A stretch of DNA of 23,673 nucleotides from an uncultured Deinococcales bacterium. Its GTDB lineage: Bacteria > Deinococcota > Deinococci > Deinococcales > Trueperaceae. Under the pieces are notes generated by a model, which saw nothing but the letters and a program-made list of their open reading frames with translations, had not been told where the DNA came from and did no database searches. How positions within the stretch are numbered: the first letter of the stretch is position 1; the number at the start of each line of letters is the position of its first letter. Below, in pieces: positions 1 to 10,475 of this stretch. Location of the stretch: contig CALGZD010000430.1 of assembly GCA_937934635.1 (NCBI GenBank), forward strand, positions 1-23,673. The letters run 5' to 3'. Both the position numbers and the translations under genes were made by a program.

Positions 1-1
1 A

Positions 2-598
2 GAAGGCGGTAGTTTTGATGTTCTTCAACTGCAAAACGGTCAGACAGCGCTTTTAGCAGATGCAACAATTCCTGATGGTACCTACCGTCAACTTCGTTTT
101 ATTATTGAAAGTGCAACCATCACTATAGATGGAGAAGAAAAGGAAATTATAATTCCAGGCGGAGCAAAATCTGGTTTAAAAATAAATATCAAACCGCCAT
201 TGGTTGCTGCTAACGGTCAAAGTAGCGAAGTCATTTTAGACTTCAATGCTAGACGAGTAAAAGAAAACGGCAAAGGTCGCTACAGTATGGCTTCAACAGC
301 AATTCGTGCAACGAGCTTATCAGGCACGCTTAAAGGCAACGTTGTTGATAGCGATGGTAATCCTTTAGAAGATGTATTTGTGGCTATTACCGATGCATCT
401 GGTGAAGCAATTACAGAAACAAAAACAGACAGCGATGGAAGCTATAAAATCATCACTCTCAACGAAGGTAGCTATACTGTGACCATGAGCCTTGATGGCT
501 ATGCAACACAGACCTTCAGTGATGTGCTCATTTCAGCAGAGAAGAACAATAAACTCTTAGATGGTGAAGATGTAGTTATGACAGCTTCTGGTGAGTAA
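2..598 (+). CDS. DUF4382 plus carboxypeptidase regulatory-like domain protein, 3' part
   Basis: The frame is open from the first bases of the window, so the start and any signal peptide lie upstream. The first roughly 95 visible residues match the C-terminal half of DUF4382 (LADATIPDGTYRQLRF, then an IPGGAKSGLKI stretch and ITIDG), a beta-rich domain of bacterial envelope lipoproteins. It is followed by a carboxypeptidase regulatory-like beta-sandwich: LKGNVVDSDGNPLEDVFV, TDSDGSYKI and GSYTVTMSLDGY. Proteins of this build are normally exported and surface-bound, with the regulatory-like module acting as a structural or sugar/protein-contact domain. No enzyme motif is visible. It converges on pyk and the two share a terminator hairpin. 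The domain calls are from recognition of conserved motifs; the biological role is unknown. Confidence 0.75.
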   Translation, partial: EGGSFDVLQLQNGQTALLADATIPDGTYRQLRFIIESATITIDGEEKEIIIPGGAKSGLKINIKPPLVAANGQSSEVILDFNARRVKENGKGRYSMASTAIRATSLSGTLKGNVVDSDGNPLEDVFVAITDASGEAITETKTDSDGSYKIITLNEGSYTVTMSLDGYATQTFSDVLISAEKNNKLLDGEDVVMTASGE

Positions 599-619
599 GG
601 AACTTTCCTAAAAACAACA

Positions 620-635
620 TTTCGTTATAACGAAA
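620..635. other. Perfect 16-bp palindrome after the DUF4382 gene
   Basis: TTTCGTTATAACGAAA is a perfect dyad located 21 bp after the stop codon and touching the terminator stem. It may be an operator-like site or the remnant of a second small hairpin. No gene starts here, so a promoter role is unlikely. Confidence 0.4.
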
Positions 636-671
636 AATAGCCCCTTTCCATAAAAAAGAAAGGGGCTATTT
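635..671. terminator. Bidirectional rho-independent terminator between the DUF4382 gene and pyk
   Basis: A perfect 14-bp stem (AAATAGCCCCTTTC with GAAAGGGGCTATTT) closes a 9-nt loop rich in A. T-rich DNA follows on the plus side (TTTCATTGTCTTT), and T residues also follow on the minus side. It sits between two convergent genes, as expected for a shared terminator. Confidence 0.85.
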
Positions 672-700
672 CATTGTCTTTATTGCCAGCAAGTTTTAAA

Positions 701-733
701 CTAGCCCCTTAAACTAGCCACTAGCCTCTAGCC
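701..733. repeat. CTAGCC short repeats at the 3' end of pyk
   Basis: CTAGCC occurs at 701, 714, 721 and 728. The last copy supplies the TAG stop of pyk on the minus strand. The spacing (13, 7, 7) suggests replication-slippage growth of a 7-bp unit. Confidence 0.6.
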
Positions 734-2155
734 TCTAAACTTCTCCACCCGAATCATGTTTGTCGTACCACGCATTCCAAAAGGAACACCTGCAGTCACA
801 ATATAGCGACCATCCTTTTGAATTTTGATGTTTTCATTACGAATAACTTTTTCGGCTACCTCAACCATTTCATCAGTGTTCTTGATGTCTTCACTCATGC
901 TCACACGCACACCCCATGCGATAGCCATCTGGTTAAAAGCTTTATCATTTGGGGTAATCATCACAATAGGCGTAGCAGGACGATAGCGTGAAACACGCAG
1001 TGCTGTATTTCCACTAGCAGAAAAGACTATGATGAGATCTGCTGATAAATTATAGGCCATTTGACAAGATGCTAAAGCAACAGCATCAGGTGTGTTGTTG
1101 CCAGCACGTGGTCGGTGCTCACGCATGTTCTGTTGAAAGTTTGCATCTGCCTCAACTGTTTTGGCAATGCGGTGCATCATCCGAACAGCTTCAACAGGGT
1201 ATTGTCCAACAGCAGTTTCTGCTGAGAGCATCACTGCATCGGTACCATCATAGATGGCATTGGCAACATCACTCGCTTCTGCACGAGTTGGGGTTGGGCT
1301 TTCAATCATGCTTTCAAGCATCTGTGTCGCTGTGACTACAGGCTTGCCTGCTTCTACACATTTTTCAATAAGCATTTTTTGAATACGAGGCACTTCTTCA
1401 GGTGGCAGCTCCACACCTAAATCACCACGAGCAACCATGATGCCATCAACCTCTTCAAGGATTTCATCAAAGCGTTCAACAGCCGTTGGCTTTTCAATTT
1501 TTGCCATCAGCTTAGCTCTTGAATTTGCTCTGGCTAAGTAGTGTCTTGCGAGTAGCAAATCGTCACGATTGCGTACAAAACTAATCGCTACCCAGTCAAC
1601 ATCTAGCTCAGCTCCAAAAAGCAAATCTTCGACATCTTTATCTGTAAGGGCAGGTATGCTCAAATCAGCTTGTGGAATATTGATACCTTTATTGTTAGAT
1701 AAAATTCCACCAATAATTACTTTTGTGACGATGCAGTTTCCATCAAAACCTGTAACGGTTAAACGCAAACGACCATCATCAAGAAGCAAGTCATCGCCAA
1801 CGTGTACATCATTGCAAAGACCTTTATAGGTGACACCTACACGTGTTTCATCTCCTGGCGTGTCGTCGTCACAGCTCAGTTTGAAACTTTGTCCAACTTC
1901 TAAAGTAACTTTGCCATCAGCAAAGACACCTGTGCGAATCTTCGGACCTTGCAAATCTTGCAAAATTGCAATTGGACGATTAATCTTTTTCGCTGCTTCA
2001 CGAATCTCTTGAACACGTGCTTTGTGATCTTCTTGCTTACCATGTGAGAAGTTAAGTCTAAAAACATTTACACCAGCATCGATGAGTTTTGCTATCATCT
2101 CTGGATTACCACTACCTGGACCTAGTGTTGCTACAATTCGTGTGCGTCTTGGCAT
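728..2155 (-). CDS. pyk: Pyruvate kinase
   Basis: Converts phosphoenolpyruvate and ADP to pyruvate and ATP, the last step of glycolysis, in the cytosol. The 475-aa length is normal for a bacterial enzyme without the extra C-terminal PEP-utiliser domain found in some Bacillus-type enzymes. Visible motifs in order: LNFSHG near residue 35, LQDLQGPKIRTG near 65-76, LLLDDG, the active-site stretch MAKIEKPTAVERFDEI, MVARGDLGVELP, and VVTATQMLESMIESPTPTRAEASDVANA given here in parts (TATQMLESM, PTRAE, DVANA). A C-terminal allosteric-type domain ends in GTTNMIRVEKF. Its ATG lies only 6 bp after the enolase stop and has no good ribosome-binding site of its own, so the two are probably co-transcribed and perhaps translationally coupled. 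Which effector it responds to cannot be read from the sequence. Confidence 0.97.
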   Translation of the reverse strand: MPRRTRIVATLGPGSGNPEMIAKLIDAGVNVFRLNFSHGKQEDHKARVQEIREAAKKINRPIAILQDLQGPKIRTGVFADGKVTLEVGQSFKLSCDDDTPGDETRVGVTYKGLCNDVHVGDDLLLDDGRLRLTVTGFDGNCIVTKVIIGGILSNNKGINIPQADLSIPALTDKDVEDLLFGAELDVDWVAISFVRNRDDLLLARHYLARANSRAKLMAKIEKPTAVERFDEILEEVDGIMVARGDLGVELPPEEVPRIQKMLIEKCVEAGKPVVTATQMLESMIESPTPTRAEASDVANAIYDGTDAVMLSAETAVGQYPVEAVRMMHRIAKTVEADANFQQNMREHRPRAGNNTPDAVALASCQMAYNLSADLIIVFSASGNTALRVSRYRPATPIVMITPNDKAFNQMAIAWGVRVSMSEDIKNTDEMVEVAEKVIRNENIKIQKDGRYIVTAGVPFGMRGTTNMIRVEKFRG

Positions 2156-2161
2156 GATAAT

Positions 2162-3709
<1,548 letters not shown>

Positions 3710-6679
3710 TCACATAATTTCTAAAGTCTCGAAATGTAAAGCAAGTGCTTCAGGTAGCTCTAAAACACCAAAAATATTGTCTGTACCCAACCAGTGTTTA
3801 GCCAGTTCAGGATAACTTCTATCTTGCAACACTTGCCCTAAAATCCTCCCTAGCTGAACACGCAAGGCTGTTGGTATGTCCAGACATTCATCTATAACAT
3901 CCATAACTAATTCAGCTTGTCCAAGCATGAGCAGCATCTCTGCTTCAAGCAACGCTTTCCAAGCTCGGATGCTGGGGTCAGGGGGTAAGGTTCTGATTAC
4001 AGCCAGCTGGGCAGCAGCTTCAGCAGCTTTGTCTGCTCTTAGGAGTGCTTCGGTAAGTGCCAGTTGTGCTTGGAGTTGTAGAAAGCGGCTCGAGCCCTCC
4101 TGTGCATCTGTCAGAAGAACGAGTGCCTTTCTAGGAGTCGACACCAGTGCCAAGGCAATATTCGCATCTATATATAAACTTTCATACCTGTGGCTCAAAT
4201 GTTTTAAGCTCTTTGTATCGGTAATCAGGTTTCTAAGAATAGCTTTGGCATGTTGTAAAGATGCACCACTACCAACAGCTTCACTGGCTTCTAGCCCCGA
4301 CGTGAGCATCGTAGCAATATCTATTTCTCCACGAAACGGGGGGCAGTAAGGCTTACCTGTACGCCAAACGCAGTAAGCGATTGCCAAACGATAAAGACAT
4401 CGCTTGTGGCGATAGGCTGCTTCTTCACTACGTTCTTGTGTTTCTCGAAAAAAAGCTTCAGATTTACTTGCAAAGCGCAGGGCTTCCCATGGGTGTCCTC
4501 TTGCTGCAAAGAGCACTGAGTATTCGGATTGGATTCTCGCTTTTGTAAAGGCGTCAATGTCATGACTTAGTGCCTCTTGAAATGCAGCATCGGAGGCTTC
4601 AAATTTCCCTAAACGGCGCAGTACCGTACCGTGTCGTGCTTGAATTTTTGCAAGCTCAGTTTTTGGCGCACCCAGTCGCATGTGCTCAATGGCTTGTTCG
4701 AGTGCTGCCGACGCTTCATGGGCTTTGCCACTCCGCATGAGCAAATCACCTTCGTGGTATCTAGCACGACCTTGTAAAAGGATATGATGCTGTACCTCTC
4801 GCAAGTGTTCAATGGCATCATCAAATTCACCTGCATCTTTACTCACCATGCCTTGCCAAAGAGAAACCCTATCTTGAATAAGCTCTGAACGAACATGTTC
4901 TTTAGCTTTTCGGGCCTCGGCTTTTGCCTTTGTGTAGTTTCCTTGCCAACGCAAAATAGCAGCTCGTACCAAACAAGCTTCTGCCTCAATGTCACCAGCA
5001 AATTCTGGCAAGTCTTCCATAAGCGTCATGGCTTCTTTGTATTGAGCAGCATCTACGTAAGATTCGGCTAGTTTAATTTTTGCCCAACTGCTTGCCGTGC
5101 TGCCCTCTTCAAGCGAAACCAGATAGCTCAGTACATCTTGCGTTTCTTCGTGGGCATAGTCACTTTGTACGCTGCGGTGTTGCAAAATGAGCAATGCTAA
5201 TCGCTCACGGTGCTCCTGTTGCCAATCGACAGATTTCTGCCAAAGATGACTAAAAAGCAGTAAGCGCGCAGGATCAGCTTCTAGAAGCTCTAAGAGCGTA
5301 TCGTATTCTTTTGCGCCTTCTGCATGGTGTAGCAGACGAAATATAGAGTCACTGGAGTGTTGAAGAAAATAGGCTAAAGCCTGTTGATGGATATGGATGT
5401 CATCCTCGCTAGTAGCCTCAATACTAGCTGCACTACTAACTTCACTACCAGACTCACTAGTAACCTCAATATTAGCCTCACTACCAGACTCACTACTAGC
5501 TGGTAACAACTCCCTAAAAGCTGGACGCAAAGCGTTATCTTCAACGTGCTCAAGCAGTTCTCTTTCGGTATGGCTGAGTTGTGAAATAGATTTACCAATT
5601 ACTTTTTCAAAAAGACTTACAGGTATGTAACTATCTGTTTCTGGTGATAGTGTAGCTAGAGTTTTCAGTAAGGGCTCGAGCGCACCATCTTCCCTTAACT
5701 CATGTAAGTTGCCTTTATCCTGTCTGACACTTTCAATCATGCTCATACGAGCAAGTTCGGCGTAGTTCAGCCCTACCTGATTAAGCATTTCTTCTAAACG
5801 CTCTTGAGGTACTTGGGGCATGTGTTGACGCAAAAACTTTCTTGCTTCTTCACGGCTTGGCGGACGCAAGTTGCTATAGACAAGCTGGTCTGGACTACTT
5901 GAAAGCGCTACTAGATAAGGTATCTCTAAACGTGCTAGCAGAGGCTCAATCCACTTAGCCAGCTCTTTTTCGCTCCCGTCTGAGCTACGCAGTGGAACAC
6001 CCACAATGTTGGCAGTCACTTCTGCTCTAAGCAGCAATAGCTCCCCTTTAGCATTCAGTGCTTTGATAAGTATACGACCAAATTCTCGTTGCAAAGCAGC
6101 CTGCAAAGCAAAAGGCTGTTTGGGTGATAGCTGACTCATTAGCTTGTCAGCTTCATGGGCAATATCTAAATCTTGGCAAAGGTTAAAAAGACTTGGCGCT
6201 AAATCTTTGGATAAATTGATGTACAGACTACTCGGCAAACGTTCACGCAATTGTTCAAGCAACAAGCGCTTGCCTGTAGAGGCAGTACCTACCACAATGA
6301 TTTGTGGCTTCATACCCGCTTGATACTCACGAAGAAAACGAGCAAAAATCAAGCGTTTATCTCGTCCTAGACTGCGTTTGGCTTGTGCTACGTTGTAATC
6401 TTCAGGCGAGGTTGGCGCATCTAGACCAACTTCCTCATAGAGTTCACTGATAAGCTCAAAAAGTCGGCGCTTTTCCTCCAAAGACCCTAAATTTTTATAA
6501 AGAATATTGCGAACAGAGCTGCTTCGCCCACCACGCTCAGCAATCACAGCTTGTAACCAGCGTAAGCTGCCTATGTTGCCACGTGTATCCCGCCCTGTTA
6601 AACGTTCACGGAGAGGAGAAAGCAGCTCGAGCCAGTGGTTAACAACTTCTGATTCTTTATTTACAACGCTTTTCGTCAT
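3710..6679 (-). CDS. P-loop NTPase-like protein with C-terminal TPR repeats
   Basis: A 989-aa soluble protein without signal peptide or membrane segment. After a conserved-looking N-terminal helical region (about 1-120) comes IIVVGTASTGKRLL, a Walker A-like loop at 131-138 ending in Lys-Arg instead of Lys-Ser/Thr. The expected Walker B strand is GELLLLRAEV, which lacks the usual Asp, so ATP binding or hydrolysis is uncertain. From about 480 to 960 the protein is a run of helical pairs with TPR-like Ala, Leu and Tyr spacing (for example YVDAAQYKEAMTLMEDLP). The architecture resembles STAND or SARP/MalT-like signalling ATPases, but I see no clear DNA-binding or effector domain. A low-complexity linker near 395-430 has SESGSE-type repeats. 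It is divergent from the GGDEF/EAL gene. The start ATG has no strong ribosome-binding site. Exact function unknown. Confidence 0.75.
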   Translation of the reverse strand: MTKSVVNKESEVVNHWLELLSPLRERLTGRDTRGNIGSLRWLQAVIAERGGRSSSVRNILYKNLGSLEEKRRLFELISELYEEVGLDAPTSPEDYNVAQAKRSLGRDKRLIFARFLREYQAGMKPQIIVVGTASTGKRLLLEQLRERLPSSLYINLSKDLAPSLFNLCQDLDIAHEADKLMSQLSPKQPFALQAALQREFGRILIKALNAKGELLLLRAEVTANIVGVPLRSSDGSEKELAKWIEPLLARLEIPYLVALSSSPDQLVYSNLRPPSREEARKFLRQHMPQVPQERLEEMLNQVGLNYAELARMSMIESVRQDKGNLHELREDGALEPLLKTLATLSPETDSYIPVSLFEKVIGKSISQLSHTERELLEHVEDNALRPAFRELLPASSESGSEANIEVTSESGSEVSSAASIEATSEDDIHIHQQALAYFLQHSSDSIFRLLHHAEGAKEYDTLLELLEADPARLLLFSHLWQKSVDWQQEHRERLALLILQHRSVQSDYAHEETQDVLSYLVSLEEGSTASSWAKIKLAESYVDAAQYKEAMTLMEDLPEFAGDIEAEACLVRAAILRWQGNYTKAKAEARKAKEHVRSELIQDRVSLWQGMVSKDAGEFDDAIEHLREVQHHILLQGRARYHEGDLLMRSGKAHEASAALEQAIEHMRLGAPKTELAKIQARHGTVLRRLGKFEASDAAFQEALSHDIDAFTKARIQSEYSVLFAARGHPWEALRFASKSEAFFRETQERSEEAAYRHKRCLYRLAIAYCVWRTGKPYCPPFRGEIDIATMLTSGLEASEAVGSGASLQHAKAILRNLITDTKSLKHLSHRYESLYIDANIALALVSTPRKALVLLTDAQEGSSRFLQLQAQLALTEALLRADKAAEAAAQLAVIRTLPPDPSIRAWKALLEAEMLLMLGQAELVMDVIDECLDIPTALRVQLGRILGQVLQDRSYPELAKHWLGTDNIFGVLELPEALALHFETLEIM

Positions 6680-6784
6680 TTTTAATTAGCTATCCTACTT
6701 TTAAGGGTGATACAACGTGCCTAAAATTAACAGTTTGTTTCTCACAAATAGCTTTGAACTATACCATCTAAATTGATGCAACAA

Positions 6785-6807
6785 CTTTGTGTACATACAA
6801 AGTACAC
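6785..6807. promoter_or_regulatory. Compound inverted repeat around GTGTAC/GTACAC
   Basis: CTTTGT (6785-6790) and ACAAAG (6797-6802) form one dyad, and GTGTAC (6789-6794) and GTACAC (6802-6807) form an overlapping one. It lies about 105 bp upstream of the NTPase/TPR start. The AAGTACAC core is shared with the eno upstream region, so one regulator may act on both; this is inference. Confidence 0.4.
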
Positions 6808-6977
6808 TATCCTTTAAATTTACCTTCATTCATTTCCACAAGTTTAAGGTAGTGTTGAGCAAGTGCTAATAAAGCTACACGAACAGCGTTTCCGAAAGTT
6901 TCCTGTAATGATTTTTGGTTAGACTGGAGGTGAAAAGTTTTGGTGTTGTTAACACATTTTAGGGCGTTTGTTAACAA
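6807..6977 (-). pseudogene. Possible small protein or gene remnant, 56 codons
   Basis: A short minus-strand reading frame, with a possible TTG start, whose C-terminal half looks like real protein: LQETFGNAVRVALLALAQ then HYLKLVEMNEGKFKG, an amphipathic helix with a charged tail. There is no ribosome-binding site before the TTG and an in-frame TAA directly precedes it, so it may be the 3' remnant of a decayed gene. It lies in the same direction as the NTPase/TPR gene, 127 bp upstream of it. I do not recognise the family. A chance frame cannot be excluded. Confidence 0.3.
6946..6977 (+). promoter_or_regulatory. Twin TTGTTAACA operator-like palindromes upstream of the GGDEF/EAL gene
   Basis: TTGTTAACAC at 6946-6955 and TTGTTAACAA at 6968-6977, each centred on the dyad TGTTAACA. 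The centres are 22 bp apart, two helical turns, so a dimeric repressor could bind both on one face. They lie 80-110 bp before the ATG. The remaining part of this 378-bp gap (6680-7057) shows no other clear feature beyond those listed. Confidence 0.4.
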
Positions 6978-7057
6978 TTATTTTAGAAATATCTAACTAT
7001 CGAGAACTGAATCCATACTTGAACCATATTTGAATCCTAGCTGTATCTGGTGACTAC

Positions 7058-10000
7058 ATGTCTGACAATCAAGCAGTTGACAATAAAATTTATGAACATG
7101 AAACTTATGGGCATGAAGCCTATAAGGATGAAACCTGTGGGCATGAAACCTGTGGATACGCTGGTCAACCTATAACATCTGATTCAGATCTCTCTCTTAT
7201 TGAAGATACGCCAATCATGGTAGTTCGTTGGACTTTTCCAAAAGACACCTACAAAATCGTGTTTAAAAGTGTATCGCAAAATATTTCTAACCTCGGATAT
7301 AGCTCTGAGGAATTACTCTCCAATGCCATTGACTGGATAAGCCTAGTTCACCCAGACGACATGGCTAGAGTTCAAGAAACAATTACCAAAGCTATTGATA
7401 GTAACGCAAATTCCTACATCAACCACTTTAGGTTCAAAACCAAAAATGGTGAGTATCGTTGGCTCGAAGAACACGCAAAAATCATTCAAGACCCTGAGGG
7501 TCGTGTACGTTATTTTCAAGGTGTCCTGATTGATATTACAGAGCGTAAAGAAGTAGAGCTCGAGCTCAGTCGGAAAAATGCCTATTCGCAACTTTTACAT
7601 GAAACCTCAGTAGCCATTACAAATCGCTTTGACATAAAAGAATTAACAGAGTCATTTGCAAAACAACTAGCTAAATTATTTAACTGTGAAAATGTTGTTC
7701 TCCTAGTAGTGAATGAAAAAACAAAGACATTAGATGATTTTGCAAAAACAGGCAAGTATATCAATGACAAAAGAAAAAGTGTTGCTTTTGGTTAGGGTGC
7801 CGTCGGACAAGCATGGGCTAAAGCGCAAGCAATTTATGTAGAAGACTATCAAAATTACAACCAAGCACTGAAAAACCCCGTTTTCACAATAAAATCTTTT
7901 GCTGCTGTGCCTTTACTTATCTCAGGTAAAGTACTAGGTGTCATGGGGCTTGGCTTTGAAACTCAGAAAAAATTTGATGGATTTACTAAAGAGTACCTTG
8001 CTAAGTATGCACAGCTAGTAGCCATTGCTTTAGACAATGCACAGCTATACAAAAGTGCAGAACTAAAAATCAAAGAAAAAGAAAAAGTTCAGCAAGAATA
8101 CAGAAATCTCTTTTTGGAAGCTCAGCAGGGTAGCCAAGAACTTTTACTACTTGATGAAATCCAAAACACAATTTCTGGTCAATTAGATTTGCAATCTCTA
8201 TATCAATTAATTATTAAAAAGGTATCTGAGATTTTTGATTACTCCCATGCTAACTTTGGAGTTTTTGAAGGTGATTTCTTAACAGTAAAAGCAAGCTATG
8301 GCTATGTAGATGAAAGCTTTGCAGACAAACTCCCTACAAGCTATAAACCCGTCGAGTATGTCTTAAAACACCAACAAGCACTCTTGATTCCTTGTAAAGA
8401 TAGTCCTTTAGACTTAACCGAAAACCAGAAAAAACTATTTAAGTCAGTCCTACTCATGCCGATTATTTTGAGTGATAAGGTCTACGGCATACTCACGGTA
8501 GCAAGTAACACAAAAACGCTTAGCTATAAAGATGTTGGGCTGCTAAAAAAAGTAAGGGAATTACTTGTTGTTGCCATTGAAAATGCTCAGCTACACGAAC
8601 AGGTCAAGAAAGAGCTTATTCGCAACGAATCTTTATTTAAAATTAGCCGCTCAGTTCAAGAAAGTAATCAACTAGAAACACTAATGGACGATATTGCTGA
8701 ACAGATTCGCCGAGCAGTAAGTGCTCGTTGGTCAGTCATCTACAAAATTGATCTTAGCAAAGCTTATATTGAACATGTAAGTACAACAAATCATAACAAC
8801 GATAGCCTGCCACCTTTTAGCTTTGAGCAGCTTCAAAATGGTTCTACAGGCTTTGCTATTGAAAATAAGGAAGTAGTACTAGGTCAAAAAGATACAGACT
8901 ATGGCAAAACAGCAGCCACCTTACAAAAAAGAAATAATATAGGCAGTTTTATTGTTGCTCCACTTATCTATAGATCTAAAGTCATTGGCATATTACAAGT
9001 GCTCAACAGTTTAGATGATGCCAACTTCTATCAAGAGGATGTTGCCTTACTGACAACGGTTGCAAATCAAGCAGGTGTTGCCTTGGCACAATATGACTTA
9101 AGACAAAAAATAGAACACCAAGCCTACCACGATGCACTTACAGATTTACCAAATAGATTACTCTTTGAAGATGCACTAACGACTACCTTAGCAGATGCCA
9201 AAGAAAACAATAAAATGTTTGCTGCTATGTTTTTAGACCTAGATGGTTTTAAACATGTCAACGATACACTTGGACATGATGTTGGCGATAAGCTTCTACA
9301 AATTGTTGCGAAGCGTCTCACATCTCGTACTAGACAAACAGATATTTTAGCTCGTATGGGTGGTGATGAGTTTGCTATTATCCTTAATAATTTACCGTCC
9401 AAAGATGAGGCAATTCGTATTGGTCAAAGCTATTTGAGTTTGTTCCAAGATGTTTTCAAAATTGATAATCATACAGTACGTGTTGGTACAAGTATTGGCA
9501 TAAGCTTTTATCCTGATGATGCATCTGATGCTGGCAGTTTGCTAAGACATGCGGATAGTGCTATGTACCAAGCGAAAGATTCAGGAAAAAATAGTGTGTG
9601 TAGCTTTACACCTGCTCTAGCAGAAAAAGCAAAAGAACGTGTGGAGCTTGAAGCAGAATTACGTAAGGCAGTGAAAGAGGGTGGGCTCGAGCTCTACTAC
9701 CAGCCCCAACTGAGCTGTCTTACGAATGAATGCATCGGCGTAGAAGCCTTACTTCGTTGGAATCATCCTGAATTAGGTTTTATCTCACCTGCAAAGTTCA
9801 TACCCATTGCTGAAGAAAGCAAACTTATTCTAGATATTGGTACTTGGGTACTGCACAAAGCTTGTAGGCAAAGTGTTGAATGGCAAAATATACTAGCGCA
9901 AACCACTAGTGATAAAGCTATTAAAATGGCCGTTAACATTTCTGCTATACAATTTGGAAGCACAGATTTTATTGAAACGATAGTCAGTGCGCTCAATGAA

Positions 10001-10450
10001 AGTTCTTTAGATCCAGAACTACTAGAAATAGAAGTTACCGAAAGTGTTGTTATGAAAGACGTCAGCATGATTATTGATCGTCTTGAGGCACTTAGGTCAA
10101 TTGGTATAACTGTAGCGATTGATGATTTTGGAACAGGCTATTCTTCTTTACAGTATTTACAAAAGCTACCTTTGGATAAACTAAAGATTGATAGATCGTT
10201 TATCAATGAAATTACCGATGGCTCGAGCGCACCTATTGCCTCCAGCATCTTGGCACTCGCAAAAAGTCTCAACCTAAAAACCGTAGCTGAAGGTATCGAA
10301 ACAGAAGACCAGCTTGAATTCCTGCGTATGCTTGGTTGCGATGAAGCACAAGGCTTCTACTTTGCTAAACCTATGCCTGCTTCAAAATTTTGGGAATGGT
10401 ATACAAAAACCGAGAACAGTCAACTTACAAAGCAAGTAGTGAGTATCTAG
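7058..10450 (+). pseudogene. PAS-GAF-GAF-GAF-GGDEF-EAL cyclic-di-GMP protein interrupted by an in-frame TAG
   Basis: Two open pieces, 7058-7792 and 7796-10450, are in the same frame and separated only by a TAG at 7793-7795 (codon 246 of 1131). The stop falls inside the first GAF domain, in VAFG-stop-GAVGQAW, where GAF proteins usually have Gly-Glu/Gln-Gly; a single change from GAG or CAG would explain it. Domains: PAS (about 50-165, with DITERK), GAF1 (175-335), two further GAF-like domains, GGDEF at 768-772 with an RxxD inhibitory site (RQTD) five residues before, and EAL at 896-898 with DDFGTGYSSL and AEGIET intact. Both the cyclase and phosphodiesterase motifs look functional, so decay is recent, or the TAG is read through, or it is a sequencing error. 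No ribosome-binding site precedes the GTG at 7907. The protein lacks membrane segments. The N-terminus has degenerate repeats (YEHETYGHEAY, DETCGHETCG). Confidence 0.85.
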
Positions 10451-10475
10451 ACTGTTATTATCTAGACTGTTATAT
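10446..10475. repeat. 15-bp tandem duplication at the junction of convergent genes
   Basis: TCTAGACTGTTATTA is followed directly by TCTAGACTGTTATAT (13 of 15 identical). The CTAG in each copy can give TAG on either strand: copy 1 holds the stop of the EAL gene (10448-10450) and copy 2 the stop of the PhzF-like gene (10462-10464). Confidence 0.8.

Noticed and set aside
5397..5630. Overlapping frames on both strands within the NTPase/TPR linker
   Set aside because: They are products of the low-complexity repeat and lie wholly inside a longer, well-supported gene.
7793..7795. TAG read as pyrrolysine or a recoded sense codon
   Set aside because: TAG ends other genes here normally, and no pyrrolysine system genes are in the window; mutation or base error is simpler.
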